From: an uncultured Lachnospiraceae bacterium
GTDB taxonomy: Bacteria > Bacillota > Clostridia > Lachnospirales > Lachnospiraceae
Length of the DNA: 41,192 bases
Direction of reading: 5' to 3'
NCBI GenBank assembly: GCA_944383835.1
Contig: CALWRE010000238.1
Location: forward strand, 1 to 41,192
The notes below the pieces were generated by a model that saw nothing but the letters and a program-made list of their open reading frames with translations, made no database searches and was not told the origin of the DNA. A program made the translations under genes and the position numbers. Below are positions 32,269-39,939 of this stretch, in pieces; the first letter of the stretch is position 1; each line of letters opens with the position of its first letter.

Positions 32269-33648
32269 CTAATCCGCCGTTTCCATCCTTTCCACCTCAT
32301 GAATCCATTTTCCGCTAAACAGCCGAAAGATGCACCATATTGATTTGATAATGAAATCAATCCGCAGGCAAATCATCGTAAGCCATGCAGGCCAGTGAAG
32401 AACCAGACCGCCCAGAGCTCCCAGCGGAACGGAAACCAGCCACATAAAAAGAATATCGGCCTTCATCAAAAATCTGGTATCTCCGCCTCCCCGCAGGACG
32501 CCCTTGGTCATTACGCTCTGAATCGCCTGGAAAAAGACAATTACGACATAGGCGTTCATCAGCTGCCTGGCAATTACCACCGTGTCAGCCTGCAGATTAT
32601 AGAAGGAGATGGTAATTGGCCCGACAATCAATAGCAGGACTGCGCTGATCGCACCAAAAAAGATGCCAAACAGGTAAAATGTCTCTGCCTCCTCCATCGC
32701 ATATTCCTTTTCTCCCCGCCCTATCGTATTTCCAATAATAATACCAGATGCGCTGGACACGCCCTGAATTACCACCGTAAATAACCGGTCGAGCACCTGG
32801 CAGATGGCGTTGCTGGCCACAACTGCGGCCCCCATATTTCCCAAGATTACGCTGACCAGCGTACTGCCCAGCCCCAGTAGGGAATCGCTGACCAGTACCG
32901 GAGCTCCCAGACGAAAATAATTGCGGTAAAACAGTTTTGACGGCGAACGAAGCAGATGTTTTATTCTAAGGCCTAATTTTTTATCCACAAAAAGAAGATA
33001 CCCAAAAATCACCAGGAATTCCACCGCCCGAGCGATCAGCGTACCCAGGGCGGCCCCGGCGATTTCCATCTGCGGGGCCCCAAATTTGCCAAAGATAAAG
33101 GTATAGTTGGCAGCCACATTGACGAAAAAAGCAATCAGAGAAGATACCATACCAAGCTTGGCCTGTCCTACTGACCGCATCAGCTGGGCGGCCACCAAGC
33201 TGAGACCGTGCATAACAAAGATAAAAGTCGTGATCTTCAAATAACGCACACCCTGCTCAATAACCGCAGTCTCCGGTGTATAGATTCGCATAATTTGACG
33301 TGAAAAAAACAGGGTCAAAAACATAAAAAACAGAGCTACGGCTAGTGTCAGCCGCAGAGCCATACTAAAGGTCTCCCGTACCTTCTTCTTATCCCCCGCT
33401 CCCCAGTACTGAGCCGCCAGTACACTGGAGCCGCCAATGATGCCCATGCAGAGAATCGTAAAAAAACTGTAATACTGATTCGCCAGGCTGGACGCCGAAA
33501 GCTGCACTTCACCAAAGCTCCCCAGCATCACCGTATCCATCATATTGACGCCTACGTTCACTGCCTGCTGGGCTGCCACCGGCAGCATAATGGCCAGCAC
33601 CGAACGATAAAATTCTTTGTCTTTAATTATCCTTGCCTTCATCTGCAT
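32269..33648 (-). CDS. MATE family efflux transporter
   Basis: 459 residues with twelve hydrophobic helices in two related halves. Typical MATE segments are seen: LPVAAQQAVNVGVNMMDTVMLG in the first helix pair, SVLAAQYWGAGDKKKVRETF after helix 2, the mirrored GIIIGNTIGRGEKEYAMEEA in the second half, and GVLRGGGDTRF. MATE proteins expel drugs or metabolites across the cell membrane in exchange for Na+ or H+. GGAGGAGAGGATAGG precedes the ATG. It lies downstream of the PTS operon on the same strand, separated by three 14-base repeats and a hairpin, so it is probably its own unit. The substrate is unknown. Confidence 0.92.
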   Translation of the reverse strand: MQMKARIIKDKEFYRSVLAIMLPVAAQQAVNVGVNMMDTVMLGSFGEVQLSASSLANQYYSFFTILCMGIIGGSSVLAAQYWGAGDKKKVRETFSMALRLTLAVALFFMFLTLFFSRQIMRIYTPETAVIEQGVRYLKITTFIFVMHGLSLVAAQLMRSVGQAKLGMVSSLIAFFVNVAANYTFIFGKFGAPQMEIAGAALGTLIARAVEFLVIFGYLLFVDKKLGLRIKHLLRSPSKLFYRNYFRLGAPVLVSDSLLGLGSTLVSVILGNMGAAVVASNAICQVLDRLFTVVIQGVSSASGIIIGNTIGRGEKEYAMEEAETFYLFGIFFGAISAVLLLIVGPITISFYNLQADTVVIARQLMNAYVVIVFFQAIQSVMTKGVLRGGGDTRFLMKADILFMWLVSVPLGALGGLVLHWPAWLTMICLRIDFIIKSIWCIFRLFSGKWIHEVERMETAD

Positions 33649-33686
33649 TTCCTATCCTCTCCTCCCTATCAAGCTGACTAAACCAG

Positions 33687-33728
33687 AATAGCTGGACTAT
33701 AATGGCTGGGCTATAATGGCCGGATTAT
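33687..33728. repeat. Three tandem 14-base repeats upstream of the MATE gene
   Basis: Units at 33687-33700, 33701-33714 and 33715-33728, of the form AATGGCTGGGCTAT with small changes. On the minus strand each unit carries an ATTATA or TTATAAT core, so the array multiplies -10-like boxes upstream of the MATE start. Confidence 0.65.
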
Positions 33729-33747
33729 AACAACTGACTGCGAAGCA

Positions 33748-33772
33748 GGCGGCGGCACTGTCTGCCGCCGCC
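33748..33772 (-). other. GC-rich hairpin after the PTS operon
   Basis: GGCGGCGGCA (33748-33757) pairs perfectly with TGCCGCCGCC (33763-33772) around five bases. There is no T run, but its place 33 bases after the last PTS-operon gene suits a terminator or 3' stabiliser. Confidence 0.5.
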
Positions 33773-33805
33773 CTACTATAAAGTTTCAAATATTTTCCTG
33801 AAAAG

Positions 33806-34738
33806 TCAGCGATTGACGCCCGCCATACGGTAATAGGTGTACGACTTTCCCTTCATCGTGATAGACATCTGCATAATATTCTCCGGGCAGGCACAGCCGC
33901 CGAATCCCCCGTCGCCGATGGCATGGATATCCGCTCCGGTCTGCTTCATCATCAGGGACACAAGGCGGATGGTATCCGGGTCGGCGCCTTCTACCGAACT
34001 GTTTAAGAAACACATAGCCAGAGTGCCGGGCTTATAGCTGTGAACATATTCCACCAGCTCGCGGATCATAGGAACCTCGATGCCATGGCGGGAACCGGGA
34101 GCCGGCAGATCAATCACATCTGCACCGGCATCGATCAGCTGTCGGATCACATCCTTGGAATCGTACTTTGCCAGAGGATCGCCCAATACCTTTTCATCGA
34201 TGCCGTCCTCCCACTTGCCTGCGAACAAAAGCACCTGATCGCCGAATTTCTCTTTTACTCTTTTTGTCGTCGCCACAACATCCATAATAGAGGTGCCGCT
34301 CCCCGGATTTCCTCCCAGAACAATAAAGTCTGCTCCCAGTTCAAGAGCCTTCTCAACATGCTCGTCTGTCGCTATCATTCCGGAGGCGGAATAGAGCTTG
34401 CTTTCTGTCTGGATACCGTCCTTCGGGCAGCCCAGATAAATGCCGATGGGCCGCCTGCACATAGACTTAAGCTGTTTAAGCGTAAAACCCTGCATCCCCA
34501 CATTCTTTTCCGGCTCATCCAGATTAAAGGTATTGAGCATCACCATGTCCGCTCCGAAAGCGCAGAGGAGTTCTGTATTGGTCACACGGGAGACCAGCCC
34601 CCTGCCGGCAAACAGCAGATGCTGCCCCATGATCACCCGCCCTTCCGATTTAAAAATGGAACGTTTCAATTCCATCGGAGACATTTTCTCGATTTCCGTG
34701 CCGGTTGCCGTAATCAGTCTGGTTATTTTGTCATTCAT
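33806..34738 (-). CDS. PTS-associated, probably TIM-barrel protein of unknown function
   Basis: 310 residues, soluble. Regularly spaced strand-helix segments (VIMGQHLLFAGRG, ADMVMLNTFN, RPIGIYLGCPKD, GADFIVLGGNPGSGTS, DQVLLFAGKWEDG, AGADVIDLPAPGSRHG, LAMCFLNSSVEGAD, ADIHAIGDGGFGG) suggest a TIM barrel, as in BtpA-like or aldolase-type proteins. Members are found in sugar PTS operons of clostridia and have been labelled haloacid dehalogenase-like, but no HAD motif is visible. I think it is the DUF7916 family, without certainty. The start at 34738 follows AAGGAGGAACAGGG and overlaps the EIIC stop by 8 bases. It may act on the imported sugar phosphate. Confidence 0.75.
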   Translation of the reverse strand: MNDKITRLITATGTEIEKMSPMELKRSIFKSEGRVIMGQHLLFAGRGLVSRVTNTELLCAFGADMVMLNTFNLDEPEKNVGMQGFTLKQLKSMCRRPIGIYLGCPKDGIQTESKLYSASGMIATDEHVEKALELGADFIVLGGNPGSGTSIMDVVATTKRVKEKFGDQVLLFAGKWEDGIDEKVLGDPLAKYDSKDVIRQLIDAGADVIDLPAPGSRHGIEVPMIRELVEYVHSYKPGTLAMCFLNSSVEGADPDTIRLVSLMMKQTGADIHAIGDGGFGGCACPENIMQMSITMKGKSYTYYRMAGVNR

Positions 34739-36038
34739 TTCCCTGTTCCTCCTTAAGCGCCAGCTTATCCGCCACCTTAAAGAACGGGTAATACATAACC
34801 GTGGAGAACAGGATTCCAACCAGCATAAAGATTCCCAGGGATATTCCGCCGCCCAGCAGAAAGCCTACAATTGGACTGGGCATTGTCATCACGGTAATCT
34901 GTACAACAGGATATCCTACTATTCCCGCCGTCATCAGGAAATACCCGATGATGGCATAGATAACAGGACCTACGCAGAAAGGAATGAGCAGAATCGGGTT
35001 CATCACAACTGGGAAACCGTAAACCACCGGCTCAATAATGTTGAATAAGCCAGGAACGGCAGCTAATTTTCCGAGAGCCTTATATCTTTCGCTCTTACCA
35101 AACAAAAGCATGTTGATATCCAACCCAAGCAGCATACCGGGACCACCGAAGAACTGAATAAACAGATACCAAAACAGATAACTCAGCACTACAATACTGG
35201 TCGGATCCAGGGGTGTGCCCGCCATAAAGGCCTCCAGGTTGGTTGTCATCTGGGGCATATAAAGCACTTTGGCAATAGGCAGCAGGATCAATGTGCCGTG
35301 CAGACCGAACCACCACAGCAGAGAAGTCAGGAATACAAACAGGAGCATAGTCGGCAGCGTTCCGCCCAATTTGCTCAGAGGGGTCTGGATAATCTCATAG
35401 ATCGCTGTGTTCAGGCTGCCCCAAGGCGTCAGCTCAAAAACGCCTCTGACCGCAATAAAGACTACGCCGACAATAATGGCAGGAATAATACTCTCAAAGG
35501 ATTTGGATACAAACTCCGGTACTGACTCCGGCAGTTTGATCTTCAGGTTTTTGCTCATCAACCAGCAATAGAGGCTGCTGGATAACGCACTGACGATCAT
35601 GGCAGCAAACATACCCTTTGCGCCCAGATCGGTAGTGCTGAGCACATTCGCCACATTAACGATCTCGCCCGACTCAGCTGTCACCGTCATATTAAGAGGC
35701 GTGCAGAGAAGGAAAGTCAAAACACCTACGGCTGAACAGGTCGTTTTATCTTCATCCCACATCTCCGCTACTCCGGCTCCCATGCTGAGTGCCACCCAGA
35801 GAGCCATCAGCTGCGATATGGTGGTTGCCGCCGACAGCAGGGCAGAAAGGCCCGTGCTCGCCAGAAAATTCGTATACCCATCTCCCAACGGGAGGCCGTT
35901 GATCAGCGAACATATCGCACCGGTCATCAATACCGGCATCAGCTTCATCATGGACTTGCTGATCAGGTTCATGATCTTATTCTGCTGCAGCGCTCCTGCC
36001 GCAGCCATAACCTTTTCCTGCACCTTTTGCATCTTCAT
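34731..36038 (-). CDS. PTS cellobiose/lactose-family permease, EIIC
   Basis: 435 residues with about ten membrane helices, the length of CelB/LicC-type EIIC proteins. Features include MNLISKSMMKLMPVLMTGAI near the start, a WWFGLHGTLILLPI helix region and the GLFNIIEPVVYGFPVVMNP segment, the conserved E-P sugar-site motif of the family. It moves a sugar across the membrane while EIIB passes on the phosphate. GGGGGAG lies upstream of the ATG. It stands between EIIB (27-base gap) and the barrel-like gene (8-base overlap). The sugar is unknown; no phospho-beta-glucosidase gene is in the operon. Confidence 0.93.
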   Translation of the reverse strand: MKMQKVQEKVMAAAGALQQNKIMNLISKSMMKLMPVLMTGAICSLINGLPLGDGYTNFLASTGLSALLSAATTISQLMALWVALSMGAGVAEMWDEDKTTCSAVGVLTFLLCTPLNMTVTAESGEIVNVANVLSTTDLGAKGMFAAMIVSALSSSLYCWLMSKNLKIKLPESVPEFVSKSFESIIPAIIVGVVFIAVRGVFELTPWGSLNTAIYEIIQTPLSKLGGTLPTMLLFVFLTSLLWWFGLHGTLILLPIAKVLYMPQMTTNLEAFMAGTPLDPTSIVVLSYLFWYLFIQFFGGPGMLLGLDINMLLFGKSERYKALGKLAAVPGLFNIIEPVVYGFPVVMNPILLIPFCVGPVIYAIIGYFLMTAGIVGYPVVQITVMTMPSPIVGFLLGGGISLGIFMLVGILFSTVMYYPFFKVADKLALKEEQGNE

Positions 36039-36065
36039 CTGTAATTTCTCCCCCTTCCAGATTGA

Positions 36066-36386
36066 TCAATTGTCTTCCGGCTGCTTTTTCATAATGGACA
36101 GGGCCAGATTGAAGGCTCCCTCGCCGTTCATCAAGCCATAGTCCTGCATGCTGATCACCGCCACCGGTATGTTCGGCAGTTCCGACTGCACCTTTTTCTG
36201 CGCAAAGGCAGCCTGCGGTCCGATCAAGACACAGTCGGCGTCTTTGGCCACATCCTTCACTACGTTTACAGAGTAGGCGTCGCAGTCTACCTCATAGCCC
36301 TTGGCTTCTCCCGCCGCCTTGATCTTCTTCACCAGCATCGTCGTGGACATGCCTGCCGCGCAGGCCAGCACAATCTTTACCTTCAC
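36066..36386 (-). CDS. PTS cellobiose/lactose-family EIIB
   Basis: 106 residues of the EIIB cellobiose fold. Cys9 in VLACAAGMSTTML is the phosphorylated residue, followed by a KKIKAAGEAKGYEVD helix-strand and a VLIGPQAAFAQKKV stretch. It takes phosphate from EIIA and gives it to the sugar bound by EIIC. The start is GTG at 36386 with GGAGG 8 bases upstream. The gap to EIIA is 25 bases, so the PTS genes are one transcript in the order EIIA-EIIB-EIIC-barrel protein. No oddity is seen. Confidence 0.93.
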   Translation of the reverse strand: MKVKIVLACAAGMSTTMLVKKIKAAGEAKGYEVDCDAYSVNVVKDVAKDADCVLIGPQAAFAQKKVQSELPNIPVAVISMQDYGLMNGEGAFNLALSIMKKQPEDN

Positions 36387-36411
36387 TTTGAATACCTCCT
36401 TCTGTCCTTCC

Positions 36412-36759
36412 TCATTTATTTGGATTCAGACCCAGCTTTTCCTCCAGGGCCTGTAATCTCCTGTATAGTGTAATCTGTTCCCTGGCGAGGCTCTCCGTCA
36501 GCGTCGCCATCGTCAGATGATCCTGAGCATGTACCGCGATAATATTGACCGGAACCGGATTTCCCTCCGCCTCCTGCTGCAGCATCTGCATCTGCAGATC
36601 ATGCGCCTGTACATGTATCTCCCCGGCTTCTTCCAAAAAGGTCTCCGCCTCGTCGAACCGTCCCTCCCTGGCCGCTTCGATCGCCATCAGGGATTTGCTG
36701 CGGGAACTTCCCGCTTCACTGATCAACCGAAAATGCATTTCATAGTCTTTGTCGTTCAT
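36412..36759 (-). CDS. PTS lactose/cellobiose-family EIIA
   Basis: 115 residues, an all-helical EIIA of the Lac type. His77 in IIAVHAQDHLTMA is the phosphorylated residue. AGSSRSKSLMAIEAAREGRF and AHDLQMQMLQQEA match the trimer helices of the family. It takes phosphate from HPr in the cytoplasm and passes it to EIIB. The start at 36759 is chosen over one 17 codons upstream because it follows a GGAAAAAGG ribosome site, and the earlier codon would lie in the promoter. It is the first gene of the PTS operon; the promoter and a putative activator site lie at 36791-36833. Confidence 0.92.
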   Translation of the reverse strand: MNDKDYEMHFRLISEAGSSRSKSLMAIEAAREGRFDEAETFLEEAGEIHVQAHDLQMQMLQQEAEGNPVPVNIIAVHAQDHLTMATLTESLAREQITLYRRLQALEEKLGLNPNK

Positions 36760-36790
36760 AATGCCTTTTTCCTTTCCGAACGCTATCCTG

Positions 36791-36820
36791 ATTTTAGTAA
36801 ATTTGAACAAAAAGTTCCAA
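36791..36820 (-). promoter_or_regulatory. Promoter of the PTS operon
   Basis: On the minus strand TTGGAA (36820-36815), an 18-base spacer, TAAAAT (36796-36791). The imperfect -35 suits an activated promoter. The 14-base motif at 36820-36833 directly adjoins it. Confidence 0.6.
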
Positions 36821-36833
36821 CCCGAAAACTACC
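36820..36833 (-). promoter_or_regulatory. Putative operator for the PRD regulator at the PTS promoter
   Basis: GGTAGTTTTCGGGT on the minus strand, ending on the first base of the PTS -35. The identical 14 bases occur upstream of the regulator gene at 38970-38983. The place next to the -35 fits a LicR/MtlR-type activator site. Binding is inferred. Confidence 0.5.
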
Positions 36834-36853
36834 ACAAACATAATGGTAAAAAT

Positions 36854-38755
36854 TTAGTTTTTTTCATGATAGATTTCCTTTAATGTCTCCAACGACGGCT
36901 CCCGAATCAGCCTCTCCACCTGGTTCTCGCGAAAAACCAGCTCCGTTATATCCTCGTAAAACTCTTTTATATAATAAAGTTCGTCCTCCGCCAGGGATAC
37001 CAGAAACACGACCTGCACCTCCTGGGGATTTCCCTGCATATCGGCCCACCATTCCACCGGCTTGTCCAACACGGCAACGCTGACAAAGCTGAAATCCGTA
37101 GACAGATGCAGCGGATGCAAAAGAGCACATTTGTGACCATAGGCAGTAGACATAAATTCCTCGCGTTTTAATACCGATTCATAAAAGCCGTCCGGAAGAG
37201 CCACTATTTCTCCCGTCGCCTCGCAGATATCCCAGATCACCTGCTCTTTCGTGATACCAACGATATCGGTGAAGAAAAGATCCTCCTGATAATAGTAATC
37301 CAGATAATCATAGCTCTGCTTGCGAAGGGCCGTTCGGACATTTTCCATATCCGCGTCGTTTAAGGAAAGCGACACGTTGATCACTGGCAGAGGCACGCTG
37401 AAGCGAATGGGCACGGTTGTGAAGATCACATCCCAATTTTCCAGCTTCTTCTCCTTCAGCGTAGTCAGATCACAGACATCTATGACTTCAATATAAGAGC
37501 TGAATTCCTTCTGATAGCGCACGGCGATCAGCTGCGCCGTCACCTTTCCCGAATTGCATACCAGCAGGATCTTCTTTTTCTTGCTCTTGGTCTCAAAATA
37601 CTCCATCTCCAGGGCAAATAAGATTGCAATATAGGCAATCTCATCCGCCGATAATTCCTTGCGGTATTTGCGGTTCAGCACCTTGCAGGCGCAGTCGGCA
37701 ATCATAAAGGGAAAAGGATAATCCGCCTGAACGTAGGCGAGAAGCGGGTTCTTCAGACGAAGCCCATAGCGGAGGCGGATCTCCAGAGGCACCAGATGCT
37801 CGTACAGCCGCAGACGCAGTTCCAAGTTCTGGCGGAAATCTAGCTTAAACATCTCATATACCTCATTCAGCATCTCGTCCACTGTCGCGATAATCTCCCC
37901 TGAGACAACCAAATTGCCGGAAAACCCATTATGATGAAGAGACTGTTTTCCCAGAAAATGCAGGGCGATATAACGGGTCTCCGCCTCCGTATAACAGACA
38001 TGCAGGATCTCGCCCAGCCGGTCAGTCAGCTCTTTGACGATTCCATAGGTATGCTCGTCTATCTCCAGTTCATCGGAAATCTTATCTTCCAGAGCGTAAC
38101 CCGCCTGGAGCCGCCGATAAGAGATATACAAATGCAGCACAATATTTTGAAAATTCGATTCAACAAAATCCAACTGATATTTATCTACAATTTTTTTGAA
38201 TTCCGTTCCGATTATTTCCTGGATTCTATTCTCCGTATCCGGTATCTCTTCCTGAATACAATCTTTGATATAGACCAGGAGACGTCTTCGGTCCGTTTCT
38301 TTTCCGGCAAGGCGGCACCCGTAGGCCGGCCTTCGCTCCAGACTCAGATTATAATCCATCAGCGTCTGCTCCACCCGCTTTAAATCAATGGATATGGTAT
38401 TGCGCGAGATATAGAGCTCATCCGCGAGATCATCAATTTTCAGATAGTCGTCGCTGTTTACCAGACGAAGAAGAAGGTAACTGACTCGTTCCTCTGTGTT
38501 GGATGGGATCTGAAATCTCTTATCCTGAGTCCGGATAAATTCCGAAAATTTCCTGACATCAGTAATCACCAGCCGATAGCCGTATCTTGTCTTCGACTCA
38601 ATCTGGGCGCAGGGCCGCAGCTCATACTCCAGATCCTTCAGCCGTATCCTCGTCGTTTTTTCACTGACTTCCATAAAGTCCGCCAGTTCTTTGGCCGTGT
38701 GATACTCTCCATCCTTCATTCGGGAAATCAATTTCCTCATCCAATTTGTAATCAT
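36854..38755 (-). CDS. LicR/MtlR-type PRD transcriptional activator with EIIB- and EIIA-like domains
   Basis: 633 residues. Two N-terminal helix-turn-helices (about 15-45 and 95-125) precede PRD1 (about 185-275, His208 and His266), PRD2 (about 295-390, His320), an EIIB-like domain with Cys400 (LLVCNSGK) and an EIIA-like domain with His547 (ALLHP). Such proteins are activated or silenced by phosphate from HPr and the cognate EIIB, so the operon is switched on when its sugar is imported. In PRD2 the second conserved His is replaced by Leu379 (YIAILF against YIALHF in PRD1). The ribosome site of ATG 38755 is weak (GGGAG 13 bases upstream). It lies just upstream of the PTS operon. Confidence 0.88.
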   Translation of the reverse strand: MITNWMRKLISRMKDGEYHTAKELADFMEVSEKTTRIRLKDLEYELRPCAQIESKTRYGYRLVITDVRKFSEFIRTQDKRFQIPSNTEERVSYLLLRLVNSDDYLKIDDLADELYISRNTISIDLKRVEQTLMDYNLSLERRPAYGCRLAGKETDRRRLLVYIKDCIQEEIPDTENRIQEIIGTEFKKIVDKYQLDFVESNFQNIVLHLYISYRRLQAGYALEDKISDELEIDEHTYGIVKELTDRLGEILHVCYTEAETRYIALHFLGKQSLHHNGFSGNLVVSGEIIATVDEMLNEVYEMFKLDFRQNLELRLRLYEHLVPLEIRLRYGLRLKNPLLAYVQADYPFPFMIADCACKVLNRKYRKELSADEIAYIAILFALEMEYFETKSKKKKILLVCNSGKVTAQLIAVRYQKEFSSYIEVIDVCDLTTLKEKKLENWDVIFTTVPIRFSVPLPVINVSLSLNDADMENVRTALRKQSYDYLDYYYQEDLFFTDIVGITKEQVIWDICEATGEIVALPDGFYESVLKREEFMSTAYGHKCALLHPLHLSTDFSFVSVAVLDKPVEWWADMQGNPQEVQVVFLVSLAEDELYYIKEFYEDITELVFRENQVERLIREPSLETLKEIYHEKN

Positions 38756-38969
38756 ATCTTATGCAAAGCTCCCATTGTATTTTCATAGGATCCCTTACCA
38801 AACAGGGACAATGTACCCGGCACAAAACCGTCCGCGCCTATACCGGAAGATGGACAAAGCAATTTGTCCATATTTCAGCCCCCTTTCACTCGTGAACCTG
38901 ATTTCCTATATTTCCATCATAATGAACGGAGGCGCAAATCACCACAATCGATTTTTCCACAATCATTCT

Positions 38970-38983
38970 GGTAGTTTTCGGGT
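38970..38983 (+). promoter_or_regulatory. Second copy of the 14-base motif, upstream of the regulator
   Basis: GGTAGTTTTCGGGT, identical to 36820-36833 but in the opposite orientation relative to the gene it precedes, about 215 bases upstream of the regulator start. I see no clear promoter or other signal between it and 38755. Confidence 0.45.
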
Positions 38984-39029
38984 AAAAAGAAATCCCAAAA
39001 AAAGAATATAAATTCATCTTTTTGGGATT
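38984..39029 (-). terminator. Terminator of the second degV gene
   Basis: AATCCCAAAAA (38991-39001) pairs perfectly with TTTTTGGGATT (39019-39029). On the minus strand TCTTTTT follows. It lies 27 bases after the degV stop. Confidence 0.7.
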
Positions 39030-39055
39030 ATAAAGCAAATATTATCCGGAAGATC

Positions 39056-39925
39056 TTAAATCTCCATCTTTTTCGTGCAGGCCACGGCCAGGGCGCCGGG
39101 GCCAATATGGCAGGCAACGCTTAGGGAAAGAGGGGCCATATCCACCTTTGCATAGCCAGGGAATGCAGCCAAAAGCTCCTCCTTTAAAATTTCAGCCTGC
39201 TCCTCATTTTTGGTATGGGCAATCTCCAGCCATACGGCCTTGCCCTTCGCCCCGCCGAAACGATTTTTCACATCCTCTTTCAAGGCCTGTATCATGATCG
39301 TCTTCGCCTGGGCTACGGTCCGGGCCTTGGCAAAGGTATCCAGCCTTCCGCCCTGAATCTGCAGTACCGGCTTTAAGCGAAGCAGGATTCCCAGGGCCGC
39401 CACCGCAGGGGTAATACGGCCACCCCGCTTTAAGTATTTCAGCGTATCCACCATAATATAGATGCTGGACTGAAGGCCTTCCTTTTCAAGCCTCTCCTTA
39501 ATTTCGGCGCCGGTATACCCGGCGTCCCGCAGGGCGATAGCATCCAGCACCGATTGGTACAGCGTTACGGAAATGCGGTGATTATCCACCACATGCACCC
39601 TGCCGTCAAATTCCTGGGAAAGCATCACGGCCGTCTGACAGGAACCGCTGAGTCCGCTGGACATGGGAATGTGCACCACCTCATCCGCCTCCTGAAGCAC
39701 TTGATCCCACAGGGACATCACCGCCTCCGGAGAGGGCTGGGAGGTAGAAATCGCCACGTCCTTTTCCAGCTTTTGATAAAACTCCGCCTGTGACAGATTA
39801 ATCCCCTCAAAATACGTCTCGCCGCCGATGGTAAATGGCATCGGAAGAACCTCCACTCCCAGGCGGCGTCCCATCTCCTGCGTGATTCCGCTGTTGCTGT
39901 CCGTGACAATCGCTGTCTTTTTCAT
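39056..39925 (-). CDS. DegV family fatty-acid-binding protein (second copy)
   Basis: 289 residues in two DegV lobes: TAIVTDSNSGITQEMGRRLG opens it, then VLPMPFTIGGETYFEG, STSQPSPEAV, IPMSSGLSGSCQTA (conserved Ser of the lipid site), TLKYLKRGGRITPAVAALG and LRLKPVLQIQGG. It is closer to the typical FakB pattern than the copy at 21239 and only distantly like it. It probably carries a fatty acid for phosphorylation or transport. AAGGAGAAAAATGAA precedes the ATG. It follows the foldase lipoprotein gene by 14 bases, so it belongs to the operon that enters the window from the right. A hairpin terminator follows. Confidence 0.93.
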   Translation of the reverse strand: MKKTAIVTDSNSGITQEMGRRLGVEVLPMPFTIGGETYFEGINLSQAEFYQKLEKDVAISTSQPSPEAVMSLWDQVLQEADEVVHIPMSSGLSGSCQTAVMLSQEFDGRVHVVDNHRISVTLYQSVLDAIALRDAGYTGAEIKERLEKEGLQSSIYIMVDTLKYLKRGGRITPAVAALGILLRLKPVLQIQGGRLDTFAKARTVAQAKTIMIQALKEDVKNRFGGAKGKAVWLEIAHTKNEEQAEILKEELLAAFPGYAKVDMAPLSLSVACHIGPGALAVACTKKMEI

Positions 39926-39939
39926 TTCATTTTTCTCCT

